Shown here in pieces: positions 17,784-25,861 of a stretch of 64,000 bases of DNA (its first letter is position 1; each line of letters opens with the position of its first letter). The notes under the pieces were generated by a model that saw only the letters and a program-made list of their open reading frames with translations, did no database searches and had not been told where the DNA came from. The position numbers and the translations under genes are program-made. The stretch comes from Microvirgula aerodenitrificans DSM 15089 (GTDB taxonomy: Bacteria > Pseudomonadota > Gammaproteobacteria > Burkholderiales > Aquaspirillaceae): the NCBI RefSeq assembly GCF_000620105.1, contig NZ_JHVK01000002.1, positions 124,001 to 188,000 on the forward strand. The letters run 5' to 3'.

Positions 17784-18248
17784 ATGCAAGGCAGTGCAAA
17801 AGTCATTGGCGCCCTCAACCACCTTCTGGTTGGCGAGCTCGCCGCACGCGACCAGTACTTCATTCACTCCCGCATGTATGAGGACTGGGGCTACGGCAAG
17901 CTGTTCGAGCGCATCGAGCACGAAATGCAGGAAGAAACCGAGCATGCGGCCTGGCTGATCCGCCGCATCCTGTTCCTTGGCGGCACGCCGGCCATGGTGC
18001 CGTCGGCACTGAATATCGGCAGCGATGTGCCGTCGATGATGAAAAGCGACCTCGAACTCGAATATCAGGTCGTCCGCGATGTCCGCGCAGCCATGGGGAC
18101 CTGTGAACAGGAACATGATTACGTGAGCCGCGACATTCTGCTGAAGATGCTCGACGATACCGAAATGGACCATGCCCGCTGGCTGGAACAGCAGCTGCGC
18201 CATATCGACCAGATGGGTCTGGAAAACTATCTGCAGTCGAAGATCTGA
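17784..18248 (+). CDS. bfrB: Bacterioferritin, ferroxidase subunit without the heme methionine
   Basis: 154 residues. The di-iron ligands are present: Glu18 (VGELAARDQYF), Glu51 and His54 (QEETEHAAW), Glu93 (ELEYQV), and Glu127/His130 (TEMDHARW). The heme-ligand position 52 is Thr instead of Met. It therefore complements the preceding subunit: one oxidises Fe(II), the other binds heme and takes electrons from Bfd. AAGGAG precedes the ATG. A strong bidirectional terminator follows, closing a bfd-bfrA-bfrB iron storage unit. Confidence 0.93.
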   Translation: MQGSAKVIGALNHLLVGELAARDQYFIHSRMYEDWGYGKLFERIEHEMQEETEHAAWLIRRILFLGGTPAMVPSALNIGSDVPSMMKSDLELEYQVVRDVRAAMGTCEQEHDYVSRDILLKMLDDTEMDHARWLEQQLRHIDQMGLENYLQSKI

Positions 18249-18261
18249 AACGCAGTCACGG

Positions 18262-18288
18262 AAAAAGCGCCCCGCGGGGCGCTTTTTT
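18262..18288. terminator. Bidirectional rho-independent terminator
   Basis: AAAAAGCGCCCC / GGGGCGCTTTTTT inverted repeat with A and T runs on both sides. It ends the plus-strand bfr genes and the minus-strand DUF2818 gene. Confidence 0.92.
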
Positions 18289-18311
18289 CAATTCCGCCAG
18301 AGGCGGACGGG

Positions 18312-18620
18312 TCAGCCCAGGCGCATGCCACGGCGGTGCCAGAAATGGCGACCGACAAAGCCCGGGAAAGCGAACACCAGGAACAGCGCCAGATTGGTTA
18401 CATAGAACTGCCAGTTCTGCGGATGCACGGCCGATTGCCGGGCCTCGAGACCGTAGGCCAGCACGGCGACCACGCCGAACATCACCAGCAGTTCCAGCGC
18501 CTGCCAGCCGGCATGCTTGGCCCTGGCCAGCGTCACGACGCCGAACAGTTTCCTGGAGACAAAGGGAAGATTCGCCGCCAGAAAGGCAACCAGCAGCAGC
18601 GCGACAACGTTCCAGTTCAT
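18312..18620 (-). CDS. Small inner-membrane protein, DUF2818 family
   Basis: 102 residues, function unknown. Three hydrophobic segments are visible: residues 4-20 (VVALLLVAFLAANLPFV), 41-57 (ALELLVMFGVVAVLAYG) and 71-90 (FYVTNLALFLVFAFPGFVG). The AANLPFVSRKLFG motif after the first helix marks DUF2818, a betaproteobacterial family. In Burkholderiales, as I recall, this gene follows nuoN; here it is about 27 kb from the nuo operon, between bfrB and flgN. The tail HFWHRRGMRLG is basic and probably cytoplasmic. Confidence 0.75.
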   Translation of the reverse strand: MNWNVVALLLVAFLAANLPFVSRKLFGVVTLARAKHAGWQALELLVMFGVVAVLAYGLEARQSAVHPQNWQFYVTNLALFLVFAFPGFVGRHFWHRRGMRLG

Positions 18621-18632
18621 CGGGGGCAGCCC

Positions 18633-18670
18633 AAAATGAAAACAGCCGCCATCATGCCATAGACGGCGGC
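18633..18670 (-). terminator. Probable terminator of flgM-flgN
   Basis: Minus strand GCCGCC (18670-18665) pairs with GGCGGC (18650-18645), followed by a T-rich tract (plus strand AAAATGAAAACA at 18633-18644). It lies 17 bases after the flgN stop. Confidence 0.6.
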
Positions 18671-18686
18671 GTTCGGTGAGACGGGA

Positions 18687-19157
18687 TCAGGCGGCGCCGA
18701 GGTTGCGGCCACCGCCGACAATGCTCTGCTTGCCGCCATCGCGGCCATAGGACAGCGTGCTGCCCTCGGACGACATCAGCGCCGAAAGCGCCTGATTGAC
18801 ATTCAGCAGGCGATCCGAGATCAGCTTGCCGTTCAGGTCATTGGCGGCACGGGCTTTTTCCGACACCAGTTCCAGGTGCTGCCAGATCGACAGCAGTTCC
18901 AGCCGGTCGGACAGCCAGCGGTACAGTGCCGTACGGCTGTCGATGCCGAAGGCGCGCAGTGCCTCGGCACGCAGACGGGCACTGTGATCGATCTGCTCAA
19001 GCAGCTCCAGCTTGCCGGAGGCGAACTTCTCGATATCGGCGATGTTGCCGCCGATCAGCGCACGCTGCTCTTCATCCAGCAGTTCGAGCATCTGTTCGAA
19101 CTGCCGGGTTTCGGCAACGACCAACTCGGTCAGTGACTGGATCTGGGTATCGGTCAT
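18687..19157 (-). CDS. flgN: Flagellar export chaperone FlgN
   Basis: 156 residues, mostly helical. FlgN family proteins chaperone the hook-filament junction proteins FlgK and FlgL to the flagellar export gate. Support comes from the long amphipathic coiled-coil N-terminal half (LVVAETRQFEQMLELLDEEQ), the LLNVNQALSALM segment near the C-terminus and the position directly after flgM (32 bases). Sequence conservation in this family is low, so context carries weight. Confidence 0.85.
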   Translation of the reverse strand: MTDTQIQSLTELVVAETRQFEQMLELLDEEQRALIGGNIADIEKFASGKLELLEQIDHSARLRAEALRAFGIDSRTALYRWLSDRLELLSIWQHLELVSEKARAANDLNGKLISDRLLNVNQALSALMSSEGSTLSYGRDGGKQSIVGGGRNLGAA

Positions 19158-19189
19158 GAAGTGGACAACTTACAAAAAACGGAACGCTG

Positions 19190-19492
19190 TCAGCCCTGAC
19201 TCTGCGTGGACAGCAGTTCCTGCGAGCTGCGGACCAGACCGTCGGCAATGCCTTCCGGATTGATCTTGTACTCGCCATTCGAAATGGCGGCTTTCAGCGA
19301 CGCAACCTTCGCAGCATCAAAAGTTATTTCGCCGGCGCCGTCCTGGGCCAGCGACTGAATCTGGCTGGCAAGCGGGTTGATGGCCACACTCTCGCCGGCA
19401 GCAGACGGCGTCGTCAGCGACGGCTTGACCGGCTTGCTTCCGGCGTTGCCGCTCGGGGGTGCAGTATGCACCATGTTGGATTGGATTTTCAT
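19190..19492 (-). CDS. flgM: Anti-sigma-28 factor FlgM
   Basis: 100 residues. FlgM binds FliA (sigma-28) until the hook-basal body is complete and FlgM is exported. The N-terminal half is polar and likely disordered; the C-terminal half contains ITFDAAKVASLKAAISNGEY and INPEGIADGLV, the conserved FliA-binding helices. An exact sigma-28 promoter sits 36-62 bases upstream of the ATG, giving the classical autoregulatory loop. Confidence 0.92.
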   Translation of the reverse strand: MKIQSNMVHTAPPSGNAGSKPVKPSLTTPSAAGESVAINPLASQIQSLAQDGAGEITFDAAKVASLKAAISNGEYKINPEGIADGLVRSSQELLSTQSQG

Positions 19493-19527
19493 CGCATTGA
19501 GTCCGTGTATCGCCCTTGTTACAGCAG

Positions 19528-19554
19528 TTATCGGCGGATTGTCATCCAGCTTTA
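19528..19554 (-). promoter_or_regulatory. Sigma-28 (FliA) promoter of flgM-flgN
   Basis: Minus strand TAAA (19554-19551), a 15-base spacer, then GCCGATAA (19535-19528): an exact match to the flagellar sigma-28 consensus TAAA-N15-GCCGATAA. It lies in the 100-base gap between flgA and flgM. Confidence 0.93.
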
Positions 19555-19592
19555 GCCTTTATTGTCTTGCCGTTACACAGTAGATCATTTCT

Positions 19593-20267
19593 TCAATACC
19601 TGATGGCAACGCTGCCGTCCGCGCGTGCCGTCCCGCGCAGAATCCGGCCGTTCGGCATGCGCACACCGACCGACTGTCCCTCGCTGCCGGCGGTCATTGC
19701 CACCCCCTGCGCGGACACATTGAATGCCGGGTTGTCCGCCACGATGCGGACCGGCTGCCCCTGGCGAACGACCAGCGGCAGGGCCAGCATTTCCCGCCGC
19801 AGCATGAGGCCCGGCACGACCGTGCGCGCCATCGGCTTGCCGACCACGTCCTCGATCCGGGCGAACGCACCGAGCGGCACATTGCCGTCGCGCGATTCGA
19901 CCAGTTCCAGATCCTCGGCGACCAGCTTCTGCCCGGTGGCCACCGTACGCTTGATCATGACCACGGTCTGGCTCGGAATCGCCCGCACCGGCAGCCGGAT
20001 CGACCACTTCGGTGACACGCAGGAAATTTTCACTCCGCGGGCGGCCTCGCGGCCGGGACCATCCCAGGCATAGACCGGCGACGGGCAGGCAGGCAGGCCC
20101 AGCCTGCGGTCAAGCTGACCGTAGCTGAGCCGCACCGCCGCGCCCTGCCAGCCCTGCAGCGCGAACGCGCGCGCCTGCGCCTCGATCAGGGCGATGTCCT
20201 GGCGCGAGGCCAGGACCGGAAGTGCCGGGAAAACCGACAACAACAGAAACAGCGACAATCTGGACAT
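19593..20267 (-). CDS. flgA: Flagellar P-ring assembly chaperone FlgA
   Basis: About 224 residues from the ATG at 20267, which places a signal peptide (SRLSLFLLLSVFPALPVLA) at the very start. A periplasmic chaperone for P-ring formation by FlgI. The SAF domain region TVATGQKLVAEDLELVESR and the C-terminal VVRQGQPVRIVADNPAFNVS with GVAMTAGSEGQSVGVRMPNG are the conserved FlgA blocks. It heads the flgA-flgM-flgN group; flgM also has its own sigma-28 promoter. No flgB operon is adjacent in the window. Confidence 0.93.
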   Translation of the reverse strand: MSRLSLFLLLSVFPALPVLASRQDIALIEAQARAFALQGWQGAAVRLSYGQLDRRLGLPACPSPVYAWDGPGREAARGVKISCVSPKWSIRLPVRAIPSQTVVMIKRTVATGQKLVAEDLELVESRDGNVPLGAFARIEDVVGKPMARTVVPGLMLRREMLALPLVVRQGQPVRIVADNPAFNVSAQGVAMTAGSEGQSVGVRMPNGRILRGTARADGSVAIRY

Positions 20268-20318
20268 GCGCGGATTGTAGCGTTCGAGCCGCCGCAGACT
20301 CAAACCCGCGACGGCCGG

Positions 20319-21731
20319 TCAGGCGTCGATGTGTTCGGACAGGTAGCGCTTGATCAGCTCGGCACTGGCATCGACCACCTCGACCCGCTTCGGCAGGGCT
20401 TCGATATTGTCCAGCCCGGCCGGTCGAGCCGGCTTGCGCCCCAGCGCCTCGACGATGGTGTCCTCGAACTTCGCCGCCTGCGCGGTTTCCAGGCACACCA
20501 TCGGCACGCCGTCCTCCCGCCATTCCTCACCGACCTTCAGCCCGTCGGCGGTATGGGTGTCGATCACCACGCCATAGCGGGCATCGGTGCGACGAATGGT
20601 CTCCAGCCGGTCGGCATGCGTGCTCTTGCCGGACTGGAAGCCGAAGTCGGCAATGCGCGCGAATGCCGGTGTGCCGGCCAGATCGAACCCTTCACCGGCA
20701 TCCACCCGCGCCCACATCCCGGCTACGGCCTTCGGATCGCGGCCGACCAGATCGAACACGAAGCGCTCGAAGTTGCTGGCCTTGGAAATGTCCATCGACG
20801 GGCTGGACGTGATATGGGTATCGGCCGTGCCACGCGGACGGTAGCGGCCGGTACGGAAGAATTCGTCCAGCACGTCGTTTTCGTTGGTGGCAACCACCAG
20901 GTGGCGGATCGGCAGCCCCATCATCCGCGCAATGTGACCGGCGCAGACATTGCCGAAGTTGCCCGACGGCACGCTGAAGCTGACCTGCTCGTCGTTGCCG
21001 GCCGTGGCGGCGAAATAGCCCTTGAAGTAGTACACCACCTGCGCCACGACCCGCGCCCAGTTGATCGAATTGACCGTGCCGATCTTGCGCCGGGCCTTGA
21101 ACACGTGATCCCGGCTGACGGCCTTGACGATATCCTGGCAGTCGTCGAACACGCCGCGCACCGCCAGATTGTGAATGTTGTCATCCTGCAGGCTGTACAT
21201 CTGCGCCTGCTGGAACGGACTCATCAGACCGTACGGGCTGAGCATGAACACGCGGATATTGTGCTTGCCGCGCATCGCGTACTCGGCGGCCGAACCGGTG
21301 TCACCGCTGGTGGCGCCGAGAATGTTCAGCGACTCGCCGCGCTGGCCGAGCACGTACTCGAACAGGTTGCCGAGGAACTGCATCGCCATGTCCTTGAACG
21401 CCAGAGTCGGGCCGTTGGACAGTTCGAGAATGCACAGGCCCGGTTCCAGCACTTTCAGCGGCGTGATGTCGGCCGAGCCGAACACGTCTTCGCGGTAGGT
21501 GTCGAACACGAGGCGGCGCAGGTCGTCGGCCGGAATGTCGTCGGCAAACAGGCGGATGATCTCGAAGGCCAGTTCCGGGTAGGACAGCGCACGCCATGTG
21601 TCGAGCGTCGCCCGGTCCACTTGCGGGTAGCTTTCCGGCAGGACCAGCCCGCCATCCGGGGCCAGGCCCATCAGCAGGATGTCGGAGAAAGGGGCCGGCG
21701 CCATGCCGCCACGGGTGCTGATATATTTCAT
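20319..21731 (-). CDS. thrC: Threonine synthase
   Basis: 470 residues, the long proteobacterial form. PLP enzyme converting O-phosphohomoserine to threonine. MKYISTRGGMAPAPFSDILL is the family start; the PLP lysine lies in GPTLAFKDMAMQFLG; the phosphate loop is GATSGDTGSAAEYAM; and FSVPSGNFGNVCAG is also diagnostic. It follows a GNAT gene by 9 bases, downstream of hom in the same direction, so hom-GNAT-thrC form a threonine operon. Confidence 0.97.
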   Translation of the reverse strand: MKYISTRGGMAPAPFSDILLMGLAPDGGLVLPESYPQVDRATLDTWRALSYPELAFEIIRLFADDIPADDLRRLVFDTYREDVFGSADITPLKVLEPGLCILELSNGPTLAFKDMAMQFLGNLFEYVLGQRGESLNILGATSGDTGSAAEYAMRGKHNIRVFMLSPYGLMSPFQQAQMYSLQDDNIHNLAVRGVFDDCQDIVKAVSRDHVFKARRKIGTVNSINWARVVAQVVYYFKGYFAATAGNDEQVSFSVPSGNFGNVCAGHIARMMGLPIRHLVVATNENDVLDEFFRTGRYRPRGTADTHITSSPSMDISKASNFERFVFDLVGRDPKAVAGMWARVDAGEGFDLAGTPAFARIADFGFQSGKSTHADRLETIRRTDARYGVVIDTHTADGLKVGEEWREDGVPMVCLETAQAAKFEDTIVEALGRKPARPAGLDNIEALPKRVEVVDASAELIKRYLSEHIDA

Positions 21732-21740
21732 GATGTCTGA

Positions 21741-22268
21741 CTAAGGTTTGGGCTGCGGCAGCGCCAGCCCGAGGATGACGAGCGAACGGCGGACACCATC
21801 GAGTTCCGCCACATCGGGAAAGTGACCCCAGGTACTGAAGCCCCGGCGCTCGAACAGCGCCATGCTGGGGGTATTGTGCGCGAAGATGAAGCCGAGCAGC
21901 GTGCGGATGCCGAGCGCCGGACAGGCTTCGAGCGCGTAGTCGAGCGCCAGCCGGCCGAGACCGCGGCCGCGCGCGCTTTCGGCCAGATAGATGCTGACCT
22001 CGGCCGTCGCCGCGTAGGCCGGCCGGCCGTAGAACGCGCTGAGGCTGATCCAGCCCAGCATGACGCCGGCGGCGTCCTCCAGCACCCACAGAGGATAACG
22101 CGCCGGCGAATGGGCGTCGAACCACGGCTCGCGCGATGCGACCGTCACCGGCTCGGTATCCGCCGTCACCTGGCGGGACGGCACCGTGCTGTTGTAGATG
22201 TCAACGATGCCGGGAAGGTCGGCACGCACCGCGTGCCGGACACGCATCCCGGCGCCGGTGTCAGCCAT
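21741..22268 (-). CDS. GNAT N-acetyltransferase, phosphinothricin/methionine-sulfoximine type
   Basis: 175 residues. An acetyl-CoA-dependent N-acetyltransferase of the Pat/YncA group. Visible features: an N-terminal MRVRHAVRADLPGIVDIYNS, the acetyl-CoA loop SARGRGLGRLALDYAL (R/Q-x-x-G-x-G), and NTPSMALFERRGF near the end. The ATG overlaps the hom stop by 8 bases and thrC follows after 9 bases, so expression is tied to threonine synthesis. The natural substrate is unknown; relatives acetylate glutamate-analogue toxins or methionine sulfone. Confidence 0.85.
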   Translation of the reverse strand: MADTGAGMRVRHAVRADLPGIVDIYNSTVPSRQVTADTEPVTVASREPWFDAHSPARYPLWVLEDAAGVMLGWISLSAFYGRPAYAATAEVSIYLAESARGRGLGRLALDYALEACPALGIRTLLGFIFAHNTPSMALFERRGFSTWGHFPDVAELDGVRRSLVILGLALPQPKP

Positions 22269-23571
22269 TGAGCGCCTCCATGCGCAGCCGCACCACCTTG
22301 TCGGTCACGCTGGCGAGCGCCTCGATGCGCGCAATCGCCGACTGCACGCGTCGTTCGACCACGCGATGGGTCAGCAGCACGATCTCCGCCTGGCCGTCAC
22401 GCTCGCTGCCCTTCTGGATCAGCGCTTCGATCGAGATCGACTCGTCGGCAAGGATATGGGTCAGTTCGGCCAGCACGCCCGGCTTGTCGATCACGCACAC
22501 GCGCAGGTAATAGCTGCTTTCGACAGCCTCGATCGGCAGCAGCGGCAGGTCGGCGATCCGGTCCGGCTGGAAGGCCAGGTACGGGACGCGGTGTTCCGGG
22601 TCGGCCGTGGCCAGGCGGGCGATGTCGACGATATCCGCCACCACCGCGCTTGCGGTCGGCAGGGCGCCGGCGCCGGCGCCGTAGTACAGGGTCGGGCCGA
22701 CTGCATCACCCTTGACCAGCACCGCGTTCATCACGCCATTGACGTTGGCGATCAGTACGCTTTCCGGAATCAGCGTCGGGTGCACGCGCAGCTCGATGCC
22801 GGCAGCGGTACGGCGGGTGATCCCCAGCAGCTTGACCCGGTAGCCGAGTTCCTCGGCGTAGCGGATGTCCTGCGCGGTCAGCGTGCTGATGCCTTCGAGA
22901 TAGCACTTGTCGAACTGCATCGGGATGCCGAAGGCCAGCGCCGCCATGATGGTCAGCTTGTGGCCGGCGTCATGGCCCTCGATATCGAAAGTCGGGTCGG
23001 CTTCGGCATAGCCGAGGCGCTGTGCCTCGGCCAGCGCATCGGCGAACGGCAGCCCCTTCTCGCGCATCTCGGTCAGGATGTAGTTGGAGGTCCCGTTGAT
23101 GATGCCGGCGATCCATTCGATATGGTTTGCCGCCAGCCCTTCGCGCAGCGCCTTGATGATCGGGATGCCGCCGGCCACCGCGGCCTCGAACGCGACCATC
23201 ACGCCCTTTTCGCGCGCCCGGGCAAAGATTTCGTTGCCGTGCTCGGCCAGCAGCTTCTTGTTGGCCGTGACCACGTGCTTGCCATGATCGATGGCGGTCA
23301 GCACCAGGTCCTTGGCGATGCCGGTACCGCCGATCAGTTCGATCACGATGTCGATATCCGGATGGGTCGCGACCACGCGGGCATCGCTGACGATCTCGAT
23401 GCCGTCGCCGACAATTTCGCGCGCCCTGGCAATATCGAGATTGGCCGCCATTTTCAGCACGATCGCACGCCCGGCACGCCGGCTGATTTCTTCCGCATTG
23501 CGTTTGAGAACGGTCGCGGTGCCGCCGCCGACCGTGCCGACGCCCATGATGCCTACATTGATCGGCTTCAT
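22261..23571 (-). CDS. hom: Homoserine dehydrogenase
   Basis: 436 residues. Reduces aspartate semialdehyde to homoserine, upstream of threonine and methionine. The NAD(P) fold starts MKPINVGIMGVGTVGGGTAT; the catalytic domain has GGIPIIKALREGLAANHIEW, IINGTSNYILTEM and the AEADPTFDIEGHDAGHKL substrate motif; an ACT domain fills the last 80 residues (YYLRVCVIDKPGVLAELTHI), implying threonine feedback control. It is the monofunctional form, not fused to aspartokinase. GGAG precedes the ATG at 23571. Confidence 0.96.
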   Translation of the reverse strand: MKPINVGIMGVGTVGGGTATVLKRNAEEISRRAGRAIVLKMAANLDIARAREIVGDGIEIVSDARVVATHPDIDIVIELIGGTGIAKDLVLTAIDHGKHVVTANKKLLAEHGNEIFARAREKGVMVAFEAAVAGGIPIIKALREGLAANHIEWIAGIINGTSNYILTEMREKGLPFADALAEAQRLGYAEADPTFDIEGHDAGHKLTIMAALAFGIPMQFDKCYLEGISTLTAQDIRYAEELGYRVKLLGITRRTAAGIELRVHPTLIPESVLIANVNGVMNAVLVKGDAVGPTLYYGAGAGALPTASAVVADIVDIARLATADPEHRVPYLAFQPDRIADLPLLPIEAVESSYYLRVCVIDKPGVLAELTHILADESISIEALIQKGSERDGQAEIVLLTHRVVERRVQSAIARIEALASVTDKVVRLRMEALNG

Positions 23572-23714
23572 CGTCACTCCTGCTATCGATTGTATGTTCC
23601 GGGAATAGTCGCCGAATATGCCACACATTGGGCATGTCGCGCAGTGCAGCACACGCCCCCGTTCGCCAAATTGTGCAAAAGGGTGGCGCGGTTCCGGAAC
23701 GATCGATCAGGGGG

Positions 23715-24326
23715 CTAGGACGGGAAGCCCTTGAACGGCTGGCGCCGCAAGCGGTCGCGGTAAGCGCATTCGCGCTCGTAGATGGTGCGGTTGTGGACGT
23801 CCTTGATCTTCTTCACCAGCACGCGGCCGCTGAGGGTGAAGTAGTAGACCTTGCGCGGATAGCAGTCGAGCAGGTCCTCCGCCAGCACCGGAACGCTCTC
23901 CTCGGCAAGAAAGCGCCGGACGAAATCGACATTGCGCTCGCCGATATTGGATTTCAGCATCCCGCGCAGCACGCTGCCGCCGCCGAATACCTTGGCCTCG
24001 AAGCGCCGCCGGTCGCCGCCGAGCCGCACCATTTCGTCGATCAGCACTTCCATCGCATGCTGGCCATAGCGTTCGGGCAGATTGGTCAGCGCGTCCTGAT
24101 CGGACACGCCATCGGGCAACGAAAAGTGATTCAGCCCGGCCACGCCGGCCACCGGATCGCGCAGGCACACCGACACGCAGGACCCCAGCACCGTCACCAG
24201 CAGCATGTCGCGATTGGTGGCAATGAACTCGCCCGGCAGCACCTTGGCCGCCTCGAGCTGGAAATTGGCGTCGTAGTAGGAGGCTCCTGGCATGGCTGCA
24301 CTGGTCTTGGTATTGCCTGTGTTCAT
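23715..24326 (-). CDS. cheD: Chemoreceptor glutamine deamidase CheD
   Basis: About 203 residues from the ATG at 24326. CheD deamidates glutamines of methyl-accepting chemotaxis proteins and can bind CheC or CheY. The catalytic triad segments are visible: Cys in TVLGSCVSVCLRD and His in GLNHFSLPDG, with KVFGGGSVLRGM and NVDFVRRFLAEE matching the conserved middle. It lies between hom and a FleS-like kinase, on the opposite strand to the main che cluster 1.5 kb away. Confidence 0.93.
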   Translation of the reverse strand: MNTGNTKTSAAMPGASYYDANFQLEAAKVLPGEFIATNRDMLLVTVLGSCVSVCLRDPVAGVAGLNHFSLPDGVSDQDALTNLPERYGQHAMEVLIDEMVRLGGDRRRFEAKVFGGGSVLRGMLKSNIGERNVDFVRRFLAEESVPVLAEDLLDCYPRKVYYFTLSGRVLVKKIKDVHNRTIYERECAYRDRLRRQPFKGFPS

Positions 24327-24496
24327 GGTGGTCTCGCATGTGGCCGCAAGCGGACACCGGGCCGGAGACCGGTCCGCGGCTGCGGGAAGAACGGTCACTG
24401 CCGCCCTGCCGGCAAGGCAATGACATCCGTATGTCTTGTCTAGATATAGACCAGTGGAATCCCGCTGCGCGATCCCTTCGCGGTGCCCGCTTGCAT

Positions 24497-25675
24497 TCAG
24501 TCGTCGGCCAGCGGCAGGGACAGCACGAAACACGCCCCCGGTGCATGGCGCGCATCCAGCCGCAACTGTCCGCCCTGCTGCTGCGCCACCCGGGCAGCAA
24601 TGGCCAGCCCGAGACCGGTACCCTCGCTGCGCGTGGTAAAGAACGGCTCGAAAATGCGCGAGGCGATCTCGGCCGGCACGCCCGGTCCCTGGTCGCTGAC
24701 GGCGAATTCGACGCCGGCCTCTCCGCGGCGGACCGCCAGTGAGACCTCGCTGCCCGGGGACGAGTAGGCGAACGCATTCTCGATCAGGCTGACCAGAGCG
24801 CTGACCAGCGCCCTGGCATCGGCCCGTACCCGCGTCACGCCCGTGTCCTGCCGGCAGGCAAACGTCACGGCGCGGGCGCGGGCTCCGGCCAGCACCGCAT
24901 GCTCGACCTCGTCCAGCACGTCGGCCACGGCGACGTCGTGCAACTCGAACGCCTCGCCGCGCACATAGCCGAGCGTGTCGCGGATCAGGCCTTCGAGCTG
25001 GCGCAGACGGTCCAGCGCCTTGCCGGCAAAGCGCTCCCGGTCTTCCCGGCCCAGTGGTTCGCGGGCCAGATTGGCGGTGTAGAGCATGGCGGTGGCCAGC
25101 GGCGTGCGCAGCTGATGCGCCAGCGATGCCGCCATCTGCCCCATCGCCACCAGTCGCTCCTGATCGGCCAGTTGCCGCGCCAGCGCCTGCTGGCGCGAGA
25201 TGTCATGCAGCAGCACGATGGTCGAACCGTCCGGCAGCGGACGCTGCTCGACAATGACTTCACGCGGCGCGGCCCCGGATGGCAGCAGCCAGGCGTCGCC
25301 GACATCCGCCGGTGTCATCGCGGCCGATACCTGCGCCCAGTCCAGTCCGGTCCAGTCGGCCCCGGCCATGTCCTGCGCCGCCGGATTCTGCCGCAGCACG
25401 GTGCCGTCTGCCGCCAGCTCGACCACGCCGGCCGGCAGCGCGTCGAGCAGCAGCGCCAGCCGCTCGGCCAGGCTGGCACGCTGCGCGCTCTGGCTGGCCA
25501 GCGCCAGATTGGCCATCTCCAGTTGCGCCGACAGGGTCGCCAGTTGCTTCTGCAGATCGGAGTACGCGTGGATCAGTTCACCGGACGCGCGGCTGAACAG
25601 ACCGAACGCCTCTTTCAGCTGCTGCACGTCAGGAGAATTCTCCTGTGGACCGAGTTGATGATTCTCATGGCTCAT
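24497..25675 (-). CDS. PAS-domain sensor histidine kinase, FleS/FlrB-like
   Basis: 392 residues with no transmembrane segment. An N-terminal coiled coil (about 15-75) leads to a PAS domain (about 75-160), then HisKA with MGQMAASLAHQLRTPLATAM (phospho-His187) and HATPase with SLIENAFAYSSPG, DQGPGVP, FEPFFTTRSEGTGLGLAI. The H-box matches FleS/FlrB kinases, which drive class III flagellar genes through FleR/FlrC. No cognate sigma-54 response regulator is next to it; cheD follows instead after 170 bases, so it may be an orphan whose partner lies elsewhere. Confidence 0.85.
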   Translation of the reverse strand: MSHENHQLGPQENSPDVQQLKEAFGLFSRASGELIHAYSDLQKQLATLSAQLEMANLALASQSAQRASLAERLALLLDALPAGVVELAADGTVLRQNPAAQDMAGADWTGLDWAQVSAAMTPADVGDAWLLPSGAAPREVIVEQRPLPDGSTIVLLHDISRQQALARQLADQERLVAMGQMAASLAHQLRTPLATAMLYTANLAREPLGREDRERFAGKALDRLRQLEGLIRDTLGYVRGEAFELHDVAVADVLDEVEHAVLAGARARAVTFACRQDTGVTRVRADARALVSALVSLIENAFAYSSPGSEVSLAVRRGEAGVEFAVSDQGPGVPAEIASRIFEPFFTTRSEGTGLGLAIAARVAQQQGGQLRLDARHAPGACFVLSLPLADD

Positions 25676-25861
25676 GGCAGCCCCTATGACAGCACTAAGG
25701 GAAATGTGGTAGTAATCTACTCAGGAAATGTTCCGCACAACTGCGAGAAAAATCCTAACGAACGTCTAGAGTCACTTATGATTCTGCAGTTGTTGTCGAT
25801 AGTATTCCTGACAGCCCCCCGGGCTGGCGATTTGAATTTGCAAAGATGAGCGGAGCACCTT

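Noticed and set aside
25770-25830. A sigma-28-like GTCGATAG with TTAT 15 bases upstream, ahead of the first cheV
   Set aside because: The -35 does not match TAAA and the -10 has two mismatches, so it is too weak beside the exact site before flgM.
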